Shown here in pieces: positions 18,564-28,490 of a stretch of DNA of 64,000 nucleotides (position 1 is the stretch's first letter; each line of letters opens with the position of its first letter). Location: NCBI GenBank assembly GCA_033765285.1, contig JANRIE010000010.1, forward strand, positions 62,001 to 126,000, given 5' to 3'. The notes under the pieces are model-generated. The model had not been told where the DNA came from. It searched no databases and saw nothing but the letters and a program-made list of their open reading frames with translations. The position numbers were made by a program, and so were the translations under genes. The DNA is from Filomicrobium sp033765285. Its GTDB lineage: Bacteria; Pseudomonadota; Alphaproteobacteria; Rhizobiales; Hyphomicrobiaceae.

Positions 18564-19667
18564 TCAGGGGGCCAGTTCCAGCACATCGACCAGGCGGTCG
18601 GCCGCAATCTGATGGCCGGTAGCAGTCTCGGAGGGTCGTGCCGTCTGCAGGATCGACAGTGCCGGGTGCCACCAACCGGGCCCCTGCAGCTCGTGCAAGG
18701 TCACGGACACACCATGACCCGATGTCGTCATCCAAGCCTCGATCTCGGCCGATTCTGGCCAGTCGGGACGGGACAGAAACACGCACGGGACCCCGTAGTG
18801 GCAGCACTCCATGAATGTGCCGTAGCCGGTCTTGGTGACGACGAGGTCGCTCGACGCGACGAGGTCGAGAAAATCAAACTGCGCCAGTTGGGCAATCGGC
18901 GTGATTGCAGCCCGTCCAAGCTCCGGCTGGTGCGCCTGCGGCACGATCCACATCCAACTGGGCCAGTCGGGCACATGGACCTCCGGCAGGGTGCCGCCGA
19001 GGCCGCCGAACGTCACGAGAGCGATACGCGTTCCGGGGGGACGACCACAAGACGCGGCAATCTCGTCCGGACGCCGTCGCCCCCATGTGCGCACGAGTGG
19101 GGGGACGCCGCGCTGACGGCGGATGCCTGGAACGGACCGGCGGGGAGCGGGGACGATGAATTCACGCGCCAGGTCGTAGGTTGCCCCGATTTCGTGTTGG
19201 ATTTCGCGCACGTCGGGGTTGCCGGCGCCCAGGTAGGCGGAGACGACTTCGCCCCAGTGCAGCGAGCAAAGACAGGCGCTGGGCAGGCCGAGGCGATCGG
19301 CACCGAGAAGGCCGGTGTATGCAATGTCCGACACCAGCGCGTCAGCACCGAGCGCGGCAAGGTCGCGGGCTTGCGTCGACGCAACTTGCGGAAGGTCGGC
19401 ATGCACGGCGCGATAGGCATCGTGCGTCGCTGCGATGTCGGGAACGTGGGGTCCGGTCATGATCAGCCCGACGTCCGGCGGGGGCGCGGCTATGCCAGCC
19501 AGCGGCCCCAGGTTGGCCGCCAGGACCGCTCGTGGAACGGCCGACCGTGCTACGATTTCCAGCCCTGGCACCAGTTCGCGGAGGGCCCGAACGACTGGTG
19601 CGATCTGCGTCAGATGACCGAGGCCGTGGCCGGATATGTCGACGATCAGGCGCAGACGCTGCCCCAA
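18564..19667 (-). CDS. GT-B fold glycosyltransferase (MurG/GT28-like)
   Basis: 367 residues. The N-terminus IVDISGHGLGHLTQIAPVVRAL has the glycine-rich GHxxH-type loop of GT-B enzymes that scan a nucleotide sugar. The C-terminal domain has IALVTFGGLGGTLP and LVASSDLVVTKTGYGTFMECCHYGVPCVFLSRPDWPE, the acceptor- and UDP-binding region seen in MurG- and UDP-glycosyltransferase-like proteins. The start codon is a TTG with a GGGGAG almost touching it, so the true start is uncertain. The gene sits 51 bp downstream of the sulfoquinovose-synthase-like gene and may use that product. Confidence 0.82.
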   Translation of the reverse strand: MGQRLRLIVDISGHGLGHLTQIAPVVRALRELVPGLEIVARSAVPRAVLAANLGPLAGIAAPPPDVGLIMTGPHVPDIAATHDAYRAVHADLPQVASTQARDLAALGADALVSDIAYTGLLGADRLGLPSACLCSLHWGEVVSAYLGAGNPDVREIQHEIGATYDLAREFIVPAPRRSVPGIRRQRGVPPLVRTWGRRRPDEIAASCGRPPGTRIALVTFGGLGGTLPEVHVPDWPSWMWIVPQAHQPELGRAAITPIAQLAQFDFLDLVASSDLVVTKTGYGTFMECCHYGVPCVFLSRPDWPESAEIEAWMTTSGHGVSVTLHELQGPGWWHPALSILQTARPSETATGHQIAADRLVDVLELAP

Positions 19668-19718
19668 GCTCCCCGGTCATCGTCCCGGTGACCGCTGATC
19701 ACCGACGGCCAGTCTCGT

Positions 19719-20870
19719 CTACTTGTTCCAGGCGACGCGCGGCAGGATCATCCGCTTTTCGATGCGATCCTTGTAGCGCAGCACTGTTTCCAGCATGCCG
19801 CCCAGCACTTCGTCGGTCATCAGGTGCGGCGTCAGGCCCAGGCTCAGCAGTTGCGAGAAGTGGGCATTGTAATAGTGATCCTCCTTCTCCTTGCGTGGAT
19901 TGGGGATCGACTTGATCTCGACATTCAGGCCCATGTGGTCGCCGACGCGTTTGACCTTTTCGGCGATCTCGTTGACCTGGAACAGCTCGGTGAACTGGTT
20001 CATGATCCGCAGCTCGCCGCTGGGCACCGGATTGAGTGCGGCCAGACGCACGCACTGCAAGGTGTCGATCAGGTTGAGGTAGCCGCGGGTCTGGCCGCCC
20101 TTGCCATAGACCGTCAACGGAACGCCGGCGACGGCCTGCACGAGGAAGCGATTGACCAGCGTTCCAAAGATGTCGTCGTAGTGAAAATTCGGCAGAAGCT
20201 GGTCGTCCAGGTCGGCTTCCGCCGTGGACAACCCATAGACCGGCCCCTGCATAAGGTCAGTGACGCGCAGCCCGTAGGTCCGGACGTAGAACCAGAGCAG
20301 GTCGGTATCGAGGACCTTGGTCGTGTGGTAGAGCGAGCCGGCCGCGCGCGGGAACAGGAACTTGTCCTTGCGGCCCTTGTGCTCGATGTTGATCCAGCCT
20401 TCTTCGATGTCGATGTTGGGCGTGCCATACTCGCCCATCGTGCCCAGCTTGATGATGTGGCAATCGGGAACGTGCGTCTTGACGCACCAGATGACGTTGA
20501 ACGTCACGCCGAGATTGTTGTGCAGCGTCATGCGCGCGGCATGCTCAGACAGCATGGAGTAGGGTGCGGAAGGTTGTTCCGCGTAGTGCACCACAGCCTC
20601 CGGCTTGAACGTGGCGAACAGGCGGTCCATGGCCAGCGGGTCATTGCAGTCGAGGATTTCGACGCGGACGTCGTGGCCCGAACGCTCCTTGAAGAGGGAC
20701 GCGCGAACCGACAGCGGCGGGGTGGAAAACAGCGGCTGCGAGTCTGTTTCCAAGGCCATCGTGCGGCGCAAGTAGTTATCGACGGCCACGACCTCGTGAC
20801 CTTGCGCGGCAAACATCATCGCGGTGGGCCAACCCAGATAGCCGTCGCCACCGAGAATAAGAACCTTCAT
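19719..20870 (-). CDS. sqdB: UDP-sulfoquinovose synthase-like epimerase (SQD1/SqdB family)
   Basis: 383 residues, almost colinear with plant SQD1 as I remember it. Shared blocks include GGDGYLGWPTA, VVHYAEQPSAPYSM, HNNLGVTFNV, KLGTMGEYGTPNIDIEEG, YGKGGQTRGYL, FNQFTE-type IMNQFTELFQVNE, PNPRKEKEDHYYNA and P-x-V-x-W-x-K at the end. Thr144, Tyr181 and Lys185 match the SQD1 catalytic trio. The family makes UDP-sulfoquinovose from UDP-glucose and sulfite, for sulfolipid or, in archaea, N-glycans. Its place inside a glycan-export locus, with no sqdX/sqdD-type partner recognised, suggests a sulfonated sugar in the exported polymer, though sulfolipid synthesis cannot be excluded. GGAAGGA precedes the ATG at 20870. 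Confidence 0.87.
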   Translation of the reverse strand: MKVLILGGDGYLGWPTAMMFAAQGHEVVAVDNYLRRTMALETDSQPLFSTPPLSVRASLFKERSGHDVRVEILDCNDPLAMDRLFATFKPEAVVHYAEQPSAPYSMLSEHAARMTLHNNLGVTFNVIWCVKTHVPDCHIIKLGTMGEYGTPNIDIEEGWINIEHKGRKDKFLFPRAAGSLYHTTKVLDTDLLWFYVRTYGLRVTDLMQGPVYGLSTAEADLDDQLLPNFHYDDIFGTLVNRFLVQAVAGVPLTVYGKGGQTRGYLNLIDTLQCVRLAALNPVPSGELRIMNQFTELFQVNEIAEKVKRVGDHMGLNVEIKSIPNPRKEKEDHYYNAHFSQLLSLGLTPHLMTDEVLGGMLETVLRYKDRIEKRMILPRVAWNK

Positions 20871-21112
20871 GCGTCGCGTCCTTCCGATCTGCCACTTCGG
20901 CGGTCGTATAGCAGCTTCAACTGGTGAGAGCTAGTGTAGCGCACCTGACGCCTGGAGACCGCGAGCGGCGGGTTTCGAAACGTGTCGTGCGGCGCAAAAA
21001 ATACAGCAGTTACATTTGGTTGGTCTTGTTCTTGGCGGGAACATGGGCGCGCGATCGCGGCCAGCCGGGCTACTCTCGTCGCGCGCGCGGCGCACACCAT
21101 TCAGAACGTGAT

Positions 21113-21913
21113 TCAGATCATGTACTTCGGGAATTTCCTGTCGAACCGGACCAGCGCTGTCACGCCGATTGCCGTCAGAATGCTGGACACCAGGAACAAC
21201 GCTCCGAGCAGCCCCCAGTCGAGGCCCTGGCTCGAGTTCACCGCAAGGCGAAACTCGTGCATGAGGAGTGCGAACGGGTTCAGCAGAAAAACCGTGCGCC
21301 ATTCCTCGGGAACTTTGTCGAGCGCAAAGAACGTTCCCGACAGAAAAAACAGCGCGCGAAACACATAGCCGATGACCGGGCGAACGTCCCTCACCAGCGC
21401 CGATGCGAATGACACCAGCGTGGCAGCGCCGGTCGCAAAAACGACGGCAACGGCGATCACCGCGATCACCTCCAGCGCTGACGCATGGAAGTTGCCGAGC
21501 ACCAGCGCCAGCATCAGTAGAAACGCGACGCCGATCACGAATTTCAGCGTCTCGGCGAGGACGTCGCGCAGAACGAAGGCAAGCTTGGGGACATAGACGC
21601 GCGAGGACAGCGTCATCGCCGGATTGAGCGAGTTGCAGGATTGCGTGATGGTCCCCTGGAGGTAGCGAAACATCAGCAGACCGGTGAGCAGGAAGATCAT
21701 CATGTCGTCGGTGCGCAGGCCCAGGACGACGGCGACGACCCAGTACAAGACAAGCGTGTTGATGACGGGATCGAGATACCACCACACCAGTCCGAGCGAA
21801 TAGGCCCGAACGTCCTGGCGCATGCGCACGTGGGTGAGATGCAGCAGGTACTGCAGCGAGCCTAAAAGGCTCGACTTGCCATCGGCTGTCGTCTCCGGTG
21901 TCCCTCGTGTCAA
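21113..21913 (-). CDS. ABC-2 type polysaccharide export permease (KpsM/Wzm type)
   Basis: 266 residues with six predicted transmembrane segments. It has the features of the ABC-2 family: an amphipathic N-terminal helix (LTHVRMRQDVRAYSLGLVWWYLDPV), a central hydrophobic core, and the C-terminal FFLSGTFFALDKVPEEWRTVFLLNPFALLMHEFR that precedes the last helix. It would pair with the KpsT/Wzt-type ATPase at 7836-8966 to export the glycan. The start is a TTG at 21913 with AGAAAGG seven bases upstream; no later ATG fits. It is separated from the downstream sqdB-like gene by 242 bp. Confidence 0.92.
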   Translation of the reverse strand: MTRGTPETTADGKSSLLGSLQYLLHLTHVRMRQDVRAYSLGLVWWYLDPVINTLVLYWVVAVVLGLRTDDMMIFLLTGLLMFRYLQGTITQSCNSLNPAMTLSSRVYVPKLAFVLRDVLAETLKFVIGVAFLLMLALVLGNFHASALEVIAVIAVAVVFATGAATLVSFASALVRDVRPVIGYVFRALFFLSGTFFALDKVPEEWRTVFLLNPFALLMHEFRLAVNSSQGLDWGLLGALFLVSSILTAIGVTALVRFDRKFPKYMI

Positions 21914-22222
21914 CGTCGTGCCTTTCTGGCTGGCGTCCGTGCAGGCCTGCCCACGGTCGTTACAAACGGCAAGCCTACGGCCGCCGGCCGAACGATGGTG
22001 TGACCCGGCCTTCTAGACCATCGGCCGATGGGCCGCAATCGGACGTGCCGGCTGGATTGCCCAGGCTCCTTGGGTTCGCGGGCGGATGGGCTCGCGTCTT
22101 GACGACGGGTGAAGCGGGGACTATCGGACGTTACTCGACGAGCGGCTCCTGTCCGCGCCGGCCGCGTGCCATTCACTCCTCTTCCGGCTGGCGATTGCCA
22201 TCCGGCCCGCGGTCGAGGGACC
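21914..22222. other. divergent intergenic region between permease and CheR-like genes
   Basis: 309 bp between two divergently oriented genes, so it should contain both promoters. I could not identify convincing -35/-10 pairs or operators. Only the GAGGGA ribosome-binding site at 22215-22220 for the plus-strand gene is clear. Confidence 0.4.
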
Positions 22223-23059
22223 ATGCCCATCACAGCCCGTAAATTCCTGTCCCGGGGTGCCGCTCTGAGCGCGGACGAGGAGGCCAGGTTCTTCGCTGCC
22301 ATCAAGGCCGCGAACGGCACGTTCAAGACCACGATGGCCAACCGGATGCCTGAGATCGACGCGGCCCTCGCCGAGGTGCTGATCGACGCCGGTATCCTCA
22401 CGCCGGTCGTGCTCGATGCGGCGGTGTCCTCCGGGGTCACGACGCTCGACCTGCGCGAGGCTCTGATTGCCCGCCATCTTCACCCGTCGATCGTGGCGAC
22501 CGACATCCTGGTCAACGCGCGACTGATCGACCTGGACCGCCAGACAAGGGCGCTGGTCGACGACCGGGGGCACCCGCTCCAGTTCGATATCATGGGCGTT
22601 GCGGTCTCGCCCTGGCACGGGCGGCTCCACACGCTGCTCGGTCTCGGCCTCATCTCGGGGATCATGATGCGCAAGCTCGCCCGCCATGTCCCAGCGTCGG
22701 GCGGCCCTGGCGATGTGGTCAAGCTCGTGACGCAGCGGCTGACGCGCGCACCCAGCGTCGAGGTGATCGAGGATGATCTGGGCATCCCAAATCCCCGCCT
22801 GTTCAAACGCTTCGATCTCGTCCGCGCCGCCAACGTCCTCAACCGCGCCTATTTCGATGACGCGGCGATTGCGCGGATGGCCCGCAGTCTGGCGACCTAC
22901 CTCAAGGGGGAAGGCGGCCTCCTGCTGGTCAACCGGACGCATGCGGATGGTGCAAACCATGGGACGCTTTTCCGACTGACGGGCGGCCGATTCGTGCCGC
23001 GACGCCGGTTCGGCAGCGGGTCGGAGATCGAGCCGATCATCGACGCCATAACCGTGTGA
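22223..23059 (+). CDS. CheR-like class I methyltransferase
   Basis: 278 residues. The segment VVLDAAVSSGVTTLDLREALIARH resembles motif I of SAM-dependent methyltransferases, IVATDIL gives the acidic residue after strand 2, and FDLVRAANVLNRAYFDDAAIARMARSLATYLKGEGGLLLVNRT follows the CheR pattern around strand 4 and 5. The product is not a chemoreceptor methyltransferase in context, since no che genes are nearby. It is the only plus-strand gene within the glycan locus. GAGGGA lies two bases before the ATG at 22223. An alternative start at 22109 would add 38 Arg/Pro-rich residues. The final 30 residues run toward a convergent gene across a repeat element. Confidence 0.65.
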   Translation: MPITARKFLSRGAALSADEEARFFAAIKAANGTFKTTMANRMPEIDAALAEVLIDAGILTPVVLDAAVSSGVTTLDLREALIARHLHPSIVATDILVNARLIDLDRQTRALVDDRGHPLQFDIMGVAVSPWHGRLHTLLGLGLISGIMMRKLARHVPASGGPGDVVKLVTQRLTRAPSVEVIEDDLGIPNPRLFKRFDLVRAANVLNRAYFDDAAIARMARSLATYLKGEGGLLLVNRTHADGANHGTLFRLTGGRFVPRRRFGSGSEIEPIIDAITV

Positions 23060-23077
23060 GGGTGGCGGCCTCGTGCA

Positions 23078-23230
23078 GCGCATCTGACGTTCGGTCCCCA
23101 ATCGCAGCAAGGTTCTGAACCAAACGCTAGATGCATAAGCTGCACCATAATCAGAATGTTACTAGTCTTCTTGGTGGCTCAGACACTTGGTCGATCGGAT
23201 GCTGCGAAGGGTACCGAGTGTCGGAGCCGG
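23078..23230 (-). repeat. double-hairpin dispersed repeat, copy B
   Basis: 153 bp filling the space between the convergent CheR-like gene (ends 23059) and the UDP-sugar dehydrogenase (ends 23235). Read on the minus strand it aligns without gaps to the 153 bp at 49095-49247. The first 81 bases match at about 70 positions; the second half is more diverged but keeps the hairpin-2 arms. Hairpin 1 arms are GGCTCCGACACTCGGT and ACCAAGTGTCTGAGCC. A shared linker has ACTAGTAAC and TTCTGAT. It may act as a two-way transcription terminator or be a non-autonomous mobile repeat. Confidence 0.75.
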
Positions 23231-23234
23231 AATA

Positions 23235-24521
<1,287 letters not shown>

Positions 24522-24983
24522 GGCTCGGATTCCTCTGGCAAGCGCGACCCGCGCGTCGGCCCCGGACGGTGCGCACTGTTCTGCGCCCAACGACGACGCC
24601 TCCGAGACAGGCCTACAAACGCCACGTCATCGGGTCAATCTGCCCGACGTGCGTGAGTGAGCTGAACATGTGATGCGGGCTCCGCGCGAGGCTCGCAAGT
24701 GGGGGCAACAGTGCCGACCACCGCAAATCGGGAATAATTCCCGCTGTTCGGGTGATCAATAGTCTACCTGGCGCGGGTCTTCGATCCTGATAGGGGCCTA
24801 GGGACGGCATTGTGCCGCTCCCGGCGTCCAGGCCATACTCATTGCTGGTCCGTTCGCCGCGTTTCAAGGAGCCTGGTCGTCAGGCCCTCGGGGCGGCCGA
24901 CGGTCTGCGGCAGGCTGCGAAACGTCCGGGGCCCTGGACCCACGACGCTCACGTCACGCAACGAACGAAAGAACCCGACGACC
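24522..24983. other. divergent intergenic region between UDP-sugar dehydrogenase and sensor kinase
   Basis: 462 bp (shorter if the longest kinase frame from 24810 is used). It should hold the promoters of both genes. The one clear structure is the GGGAATAATTCCC palindrome described separately. No additional conserved frame. Confidence 0.45.
24729..24743. promoter_or_regulatory. palindrome CGGGAAT-A-ATTCCCG, candidate operator
   Basis: Perfect 7-bp inverted arms around a single A, in the divergent space between the UDP-sugar dehydrogenase and the two-component pair. This size and symmetry suit a dimeric LuxR-type response regulator such as the one encoded at 26417-27034, which makes autoregulation or control of the glycan locus possible. 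No second copy was found in the window. Confidence 0.35.
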
Positions 24984-26420
24984 GTGTCGCTGCGCCTCAC
25001 GCTCATTGCCGGCATCTTCTCCCTCATGCTGCTGACGCTCGCGGCGGGGATCGCGGCTGTCTACATGACGGCGGGCGACAAGCTCGAAACCGAAATGGCG
25101 TCGGCGGTGCGGATCGGTGGGCGCATGATGAACCGAGCGGTCGAGACGATTGGGCCCCCGTTCACCGGGCAAGAGGTGCTGGAACGCCTGATCGCCACAT
25201 TCGACGGCGACCGGCATGTCCGGGCGGTGCTCATCGGTCCCCATGGCGTCGTGTTGGCTTCGTCCAAGCCACAAGAGCCCGAGCGACCTGCGCCGCGCTG
25301 GTTCCTGGACTTGTTCCTGGTCGAGCCCAAACTGCTTGCCGTCGAACTGCCGCCCGTCTTCGAGGGCGTCGGAGCGCTGGTCCTGCAAAGCGCACCCGAG
25401 AACGAGATGGCCGAGGTTTGGGAGGACGCGACGCGCACGCTGGCGCTGCTGTCGGGGCTGTGCGGCCTGACGCTGCTGCTCGTGTTTTGGCAATTAAAGC
25501 TCGGGCTCAAGCCGCTCGATGCGCTGTCGGCGGCCTTCCTGAGGGTGGGTGACGCCGGTCGGCTGCCGCGCGTGGTCGAAGCCGGGCCCAGCGAAATCGT
25601 TCATGTCGCCCGGGGCTACAACGACATGGCCGACCGTCTCGAACGGTCGGAGGCGCAGAACCGGCGGCTCAACATGCAACTGGCCGATGTGCAGGAAGAG
25701 GAACGCGCCGAACTGGCCCGCGACCTGCATGACGAGTTCGGCCCGTTCCTGTTCGCGATGGACGTCGACGCCAAGGCGATCGAAACGGCCGCGGCCGCGC
25801 GCGGGGATACCGAGACGACAGCGCGCATTGCAGCAATACGCGAGACACTGGCCCGGCTCCGCAGGACCGTGCGCGAGCTGCTGGCGCGTCTGCGGCCTGC
25901 CGTCCTGCTCGATCTGGGGCTCGCGCATGCCATCGAGCACTTGGCCGCGTTCTGGCGGGGCCGGCAGCCGGCAGTCGAGATTGTCGCCGCCGTCGACGAG
26001 GAAGAGACCGACGAAGCCGTGTCTGCCGCGATCTACCGCGTCGTGCAGGAAAGCCTCAGCAATGCCATGCGCCATGGCAGTCCGGGACGCGTGGATGTGC
26101 GTGTGCGCAGCCTTGGCGACGGTCGCGTCGAGGTGACGATCACGGACGACGGCGTGGGGCTTGCGGTCGATCGCGGCGCGGACGCCCTGCCGGGCTCGGG
26201 ACTCGGCATCGCCGGAATGCACGAGCGCGTCAAGGCGCTCGGCGGCACGTTCGAAGTCGCTGGCCGGGCCGATGGCCGCGGCAGCGGGACGGTGGTGCGC
26301 GCCGTGTTGCCGACGACGGCGGAGGCTGCGTCTGTTTCATCGCCTGTGCCCATGCGCATGCCTAACCCTTCGCCTGCCCTGCTGAAATCCACGAAGACCA
26401 AGGAGACGATTGCGACATGA
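24984..26420 (+). CDS. sensor histidine kinase, NarX/HisKA_3 family
   Basis: 478 residues from a GTG at 24984 (VSLRLTLIAGIFSLML). Two transmembrane segments (about 5-27 and 150-170) flank a periplasmic sensor domain of about 120 residues with no recognised fold. A HAMP-like linker follows, then the HisKA_3 dimerisation box EEERAELARDLHDEFG with phospho-acceptor His249. The ATPase domain has QESLSNAMRHG (N box), DDGVGL (G1) and GSGLGIAGMHERVKALGG (G2). Residues encoded before 24984 are Arg/Pro-rich and were dropped. It overlaps the response regulator by 4 bp (ATGA), so the pair is translationally coupled. The signal sensed is unknown. Confidence 0.9.
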   Translation: MSLRLTLIAGIFSLMLLTLAAGIAAVYMTAGDKLETEMASAVRIGGRMMNRAVETIGPPFTGQEVLERLIATFDGDRHVRAVLIGPHGVVLASSKPQEPERPAPRWFLDLFLVEPKLLAVELPPVFEGVGALVLQSAPENEMAEVWEDATRTLALLSGLCGLTLLLVFWQLKLGLKPLDALSAAFLRVGDAGRLPRVVEAGPSEIVHVARGYNDMADRLERSEAQNRRLNMQLADVQEEERAELARDLHDEFGPFLFAMDVDAKAIETAAAARGDTETTARIAAIRETLARLRRTVRELLARLRPAVLLDLGLAHAIEHLAAFWRGRQPAVEIVAAVDEEETDEAVSAAIYRVVQESLSNAMRHGSPGRVDVRVRSLGDGRVEVTITDDGVGLAVDRGADALPGSGLGIAGMHERVKALGGTFEVAGRADGRGSGTVVRAVLPTTAEAASVSSPVPMRMPNPSPALLKSTKTKETIAT

Positions 26421-27034
26421 AGCTCTTGCTCGTCGACGACCATGCGATCGTGCGCGAGGGGGTGCGGCGCCTGCTGGCCGATATCCCGGATGCGCAAATC
26501 GCGGAAGCCGACAACGGTACGACCGCACTCGCCATGTTCAAGAAAGACCGGCCCGATGTCGTACTGCTCGACCTCAATCTCGACGGGATCGCGGGGCTGG
26601 AACTGCTGCGGCGGATGCTGATCGAGGATCGCACCGCGCGGGTCATCGTGTTCAGCATGCATTCCGAGCCGGTCTACGCGGCGCGCGCACTGAAGCTCGG
26701 CGCGCGCGGGTATGTCAGCAAGAGCGCGGCGTCCGACGAACTGGTCGCGGCGGTGCGCAAGGTTGCCGACGGTGGGAGGTATGTCGAGCGGGAATTGGCT
26801 TCCGAACTCGCCGTCGGGCAATTTTCAGGCGAGGACCCGCTCAGCGAACTCACGACGCGCGAGGTGGAAATCCTGCGCATGCTGGGTGAGGGCATGAGCC
26901 TGACCCAGATCGCCAACGCCAACGGCGTTTCCTACAAGACGGTCGCGAACTCGTGCTCGCTGATGAAAACGAAGCTCGGCGTCGAGCGGACGGCTGACCT
27001 GATCCGCATGTCGATCGAGTTGTTCCAGAAGTAA
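26417..27034 (+). CDS. LuxR/NarL-family response regulator
   Basis: 205 residues. Receiver domain with VDDH near the N-terminus (acidic pocket), phospho-acceptor Asp52 in VVLLDLNLDG, and the conserved Lys in GYVSKSAASDEL. A C-terminal LuxR helix-turn-helix follows: LTTREVEILRMLGEGMSLTQIANANGVSYKTVANSCSLMKTKLGV. Partner of the kinase whose gene it overlaps. Target genes are not evident; the palindrome at 24729-24743 and the neighbouring secreted SH3 gene are candidates. Confidence 0.94.
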   Translation: MKLLLVDDHAIVREGVRRLLADIPDAQIAEADNGTTALAMFKKDRPDVVLLDLNLDGIAGLELLRRMLIEDRTARVIVFSMHSEPVYAARALKLGARGYVSKSAASDELVAAVRKVADGGRYVERELASELAVGQFSGEDPLSELTTREVEILRMLGEGMSLTQIANANGVSYKTVANSCSLMKTKLGVERTADLIRMSIELFQK

Positions 27035-27062
27035 GCCGGGGCGAGGCGGTGTAAATGCCCGT

Positions 27063-28196
27063 TCAACGGCGCTGGCGGTCTGGCAGTTCGGCCCCCAGGT
27101 TCATGCGCACCTCGGGCGTGTAGGTGGAAGCTGCTCGATCGCGAGCGGCAACCGCGCGGGGCTCGGGCTCGAGGTAGTAGCTGTTCACCCAACCCGTTCT
27201 CTGAAGGTGACGGACGGGGCACCAGTCGGCGACGCAACGCCCGGTCAGGATCACCCCGCGGCCGTTGGGGGGGATGGTGGCTACGACGCCGAACGCTTCG
27301 GACGGCCCTGATCTGACGTTGAGCACGTCGAAGGCGTCGACCTCGACAACGCGGAATGTTGCGGCTGGACGGCTTGCCGATGCTGCCGGGCCAGTGGGGG
27401 CGACGGCCAGGGCAGGGCCCGGCGTCGTCGATGCGGTGCGGGCGACGGTGACGGGGGGGGGCGATGCGGGGCGGGGGGCGGGAAGGGGCGGCGCAGCAAC
27501 AAGGCGCGCCGGATCGAGTGTCGCCAGCGCGGCGACGCGCGGACTGACGAGTTGCGGCTTTGGCGGCACGGGTCCCGCCGATGCGGGTTGGGGAGGCAGG
27601 CCGGCTTCTGCAGCGCCCGACTTGCTGGAGCCGGCGGCGGCCGGTGCTGCGGTCGGTGCCTTGCCAAGAGGGCGCAGCCCAGTGCCGAACAGATTGGGCG
27701 CAGGCGTTGCCGCGGTCCTGGTCGGTGCCGCAGGTGCGCGGGCCAATGATGCTGGTACTTTTTTCTCCGGCTGAGGACTTGCCGCGGCAGCCGTTTCAAT
27801 CGGCAAGCGGGCGGTGATCAGGCCTCTGCCCGTGCTGCCGTCGGCGTGTCGCCAACCGACGGCATTACCCTCCATGCGGACCCAAACGCACTTGGTCTTG
27901 GCCTCGAACCAGACATCCCATTTCTTGCACAGCTTGTCGCCGGCGATCCACCAGCGGCCTTTGTCGCGGCTGGCACCGAGGAAGAACGTCAGGCCGCCCG
28001 CTTCGCCGACCATGCCGCCATCGGGTGCGAACACGATCGGCAGCGTAAGTCCCAGTGGGCTTTCGAGGTGCAGGGTCGCGCCAGCCACGGCTTTGCTCAG
28101 CCGTGCCCCGTCCATCTCCCCAGGGTCGCGCGCGCTGGCCGCCGGGATCAGCGCAGACATTCCGATCAGGATGGCGAAGGAGCGGTTCAGACGCAT
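27063..28196 (-). CDS. secreted SH3-domain protein with Pro/Ala-rich linker
   Basis: 377 residues from the ATG at 28196. A signal peptide of about 22 residues (LNRSFAILIGMSALIPAASA) is followed by a domain of about 100 residues rich in Trp and with a pair of Cys (KGRWWIAGDKLCKKWDVWFEAKTKCVWVRMEG), somewhat like the DUF995 type. A long Ala/Pro linker comes next (about 120-290). The C-terminal domain is a bacterial SH3: FDVLNVRSGPSEAFGVVATIPPNGRGVIL...GRCVADWCPVRHLQRTGWVNSYYLEPE. Such SH3 domains usually bind peptidoglycan or anchor secreted proteins. It converges on the response regulator with a 28-bp gap. Confidence 0.8.
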   Translation of the reverse strand: MRLNRSFAILIGMSALIPAASARDPGEMDGARLSKAVAGATLHLESPLGLTLPIVFAPDGGMVGEAGGLTFFLGASRDKGRWWIAGDKLCKKWDVWFEAKTKCVWVRMEGNAVGWRHADGSTGRGLITARLPIETAAAASPQPEKKVPASLARAPAAPTRTAATPAPNLFGTGLRPLGKAPTAAPAAAGSSKSGAAEAGLPPQPASAGPVPPKPQLVSPRVAALATLDPARLVAAPPLPAPRPASPPPVTVARTASTTPGPALAVAPTGPAASASRPAATFRVVEVDAFDVLNVRSGPSEAFGVVATIPPNGRGVILTGRCVADWCPVRHLQRTGWVNSYYLEPEPRAVAARDRAASTYTPEVRMNLGAELPDRQRR

Positions 28197-28300
28197 TACA
28201 AGATCACACCGGGCATGCATGGGATAGACCTGAGACGTCGAGCGGCACTGGTGCCGGGCGTCCCTGTCTCGTTTGTTGCCCGGGGAGTGTGGCAGGAAGA

Positions 28301-28319
28301 CGGTAATGCTTTGTTACCG
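28301..28319. promoter_or_regulatory. inverted repeat CGGTAA-N7-TTACCG
   Basis: Perfect 6-bp arms 105 bp upstream of the SH3 gene start, in the 294-bp gap after the metallo-hydrolase gene. A T6 run lies nine bases to the plus-strand side. It could be an operator for the SH3 gene or part of a weak terminator; the sequence does not decide. Confidence 0.25.
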
Positions 28320-28490
28320 CTAATCAGTTTTTTCGGCCTTTCGCCGCCTCGGGTGGTGCCGCGGGACTGCGCCGGCCCACCCAGCCGCACGGGCCCGGCC
28401 AATCGGGCGTGCCTCTCGTCATGTGCAGCGGGCCGCACCGTGCGTGCGACCCGCGATAAACGGGCATGAAAGCGTTCGCCCGCAACGGCA

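Noticed and set aside
18564..19667. Considered as SqdX, the sulfolipid synthase partner of SqdB
   Set aside because: SqdX is a GT4 enzyme with E-x7-E; this protein has a MurG-like GT-B pattern instead.
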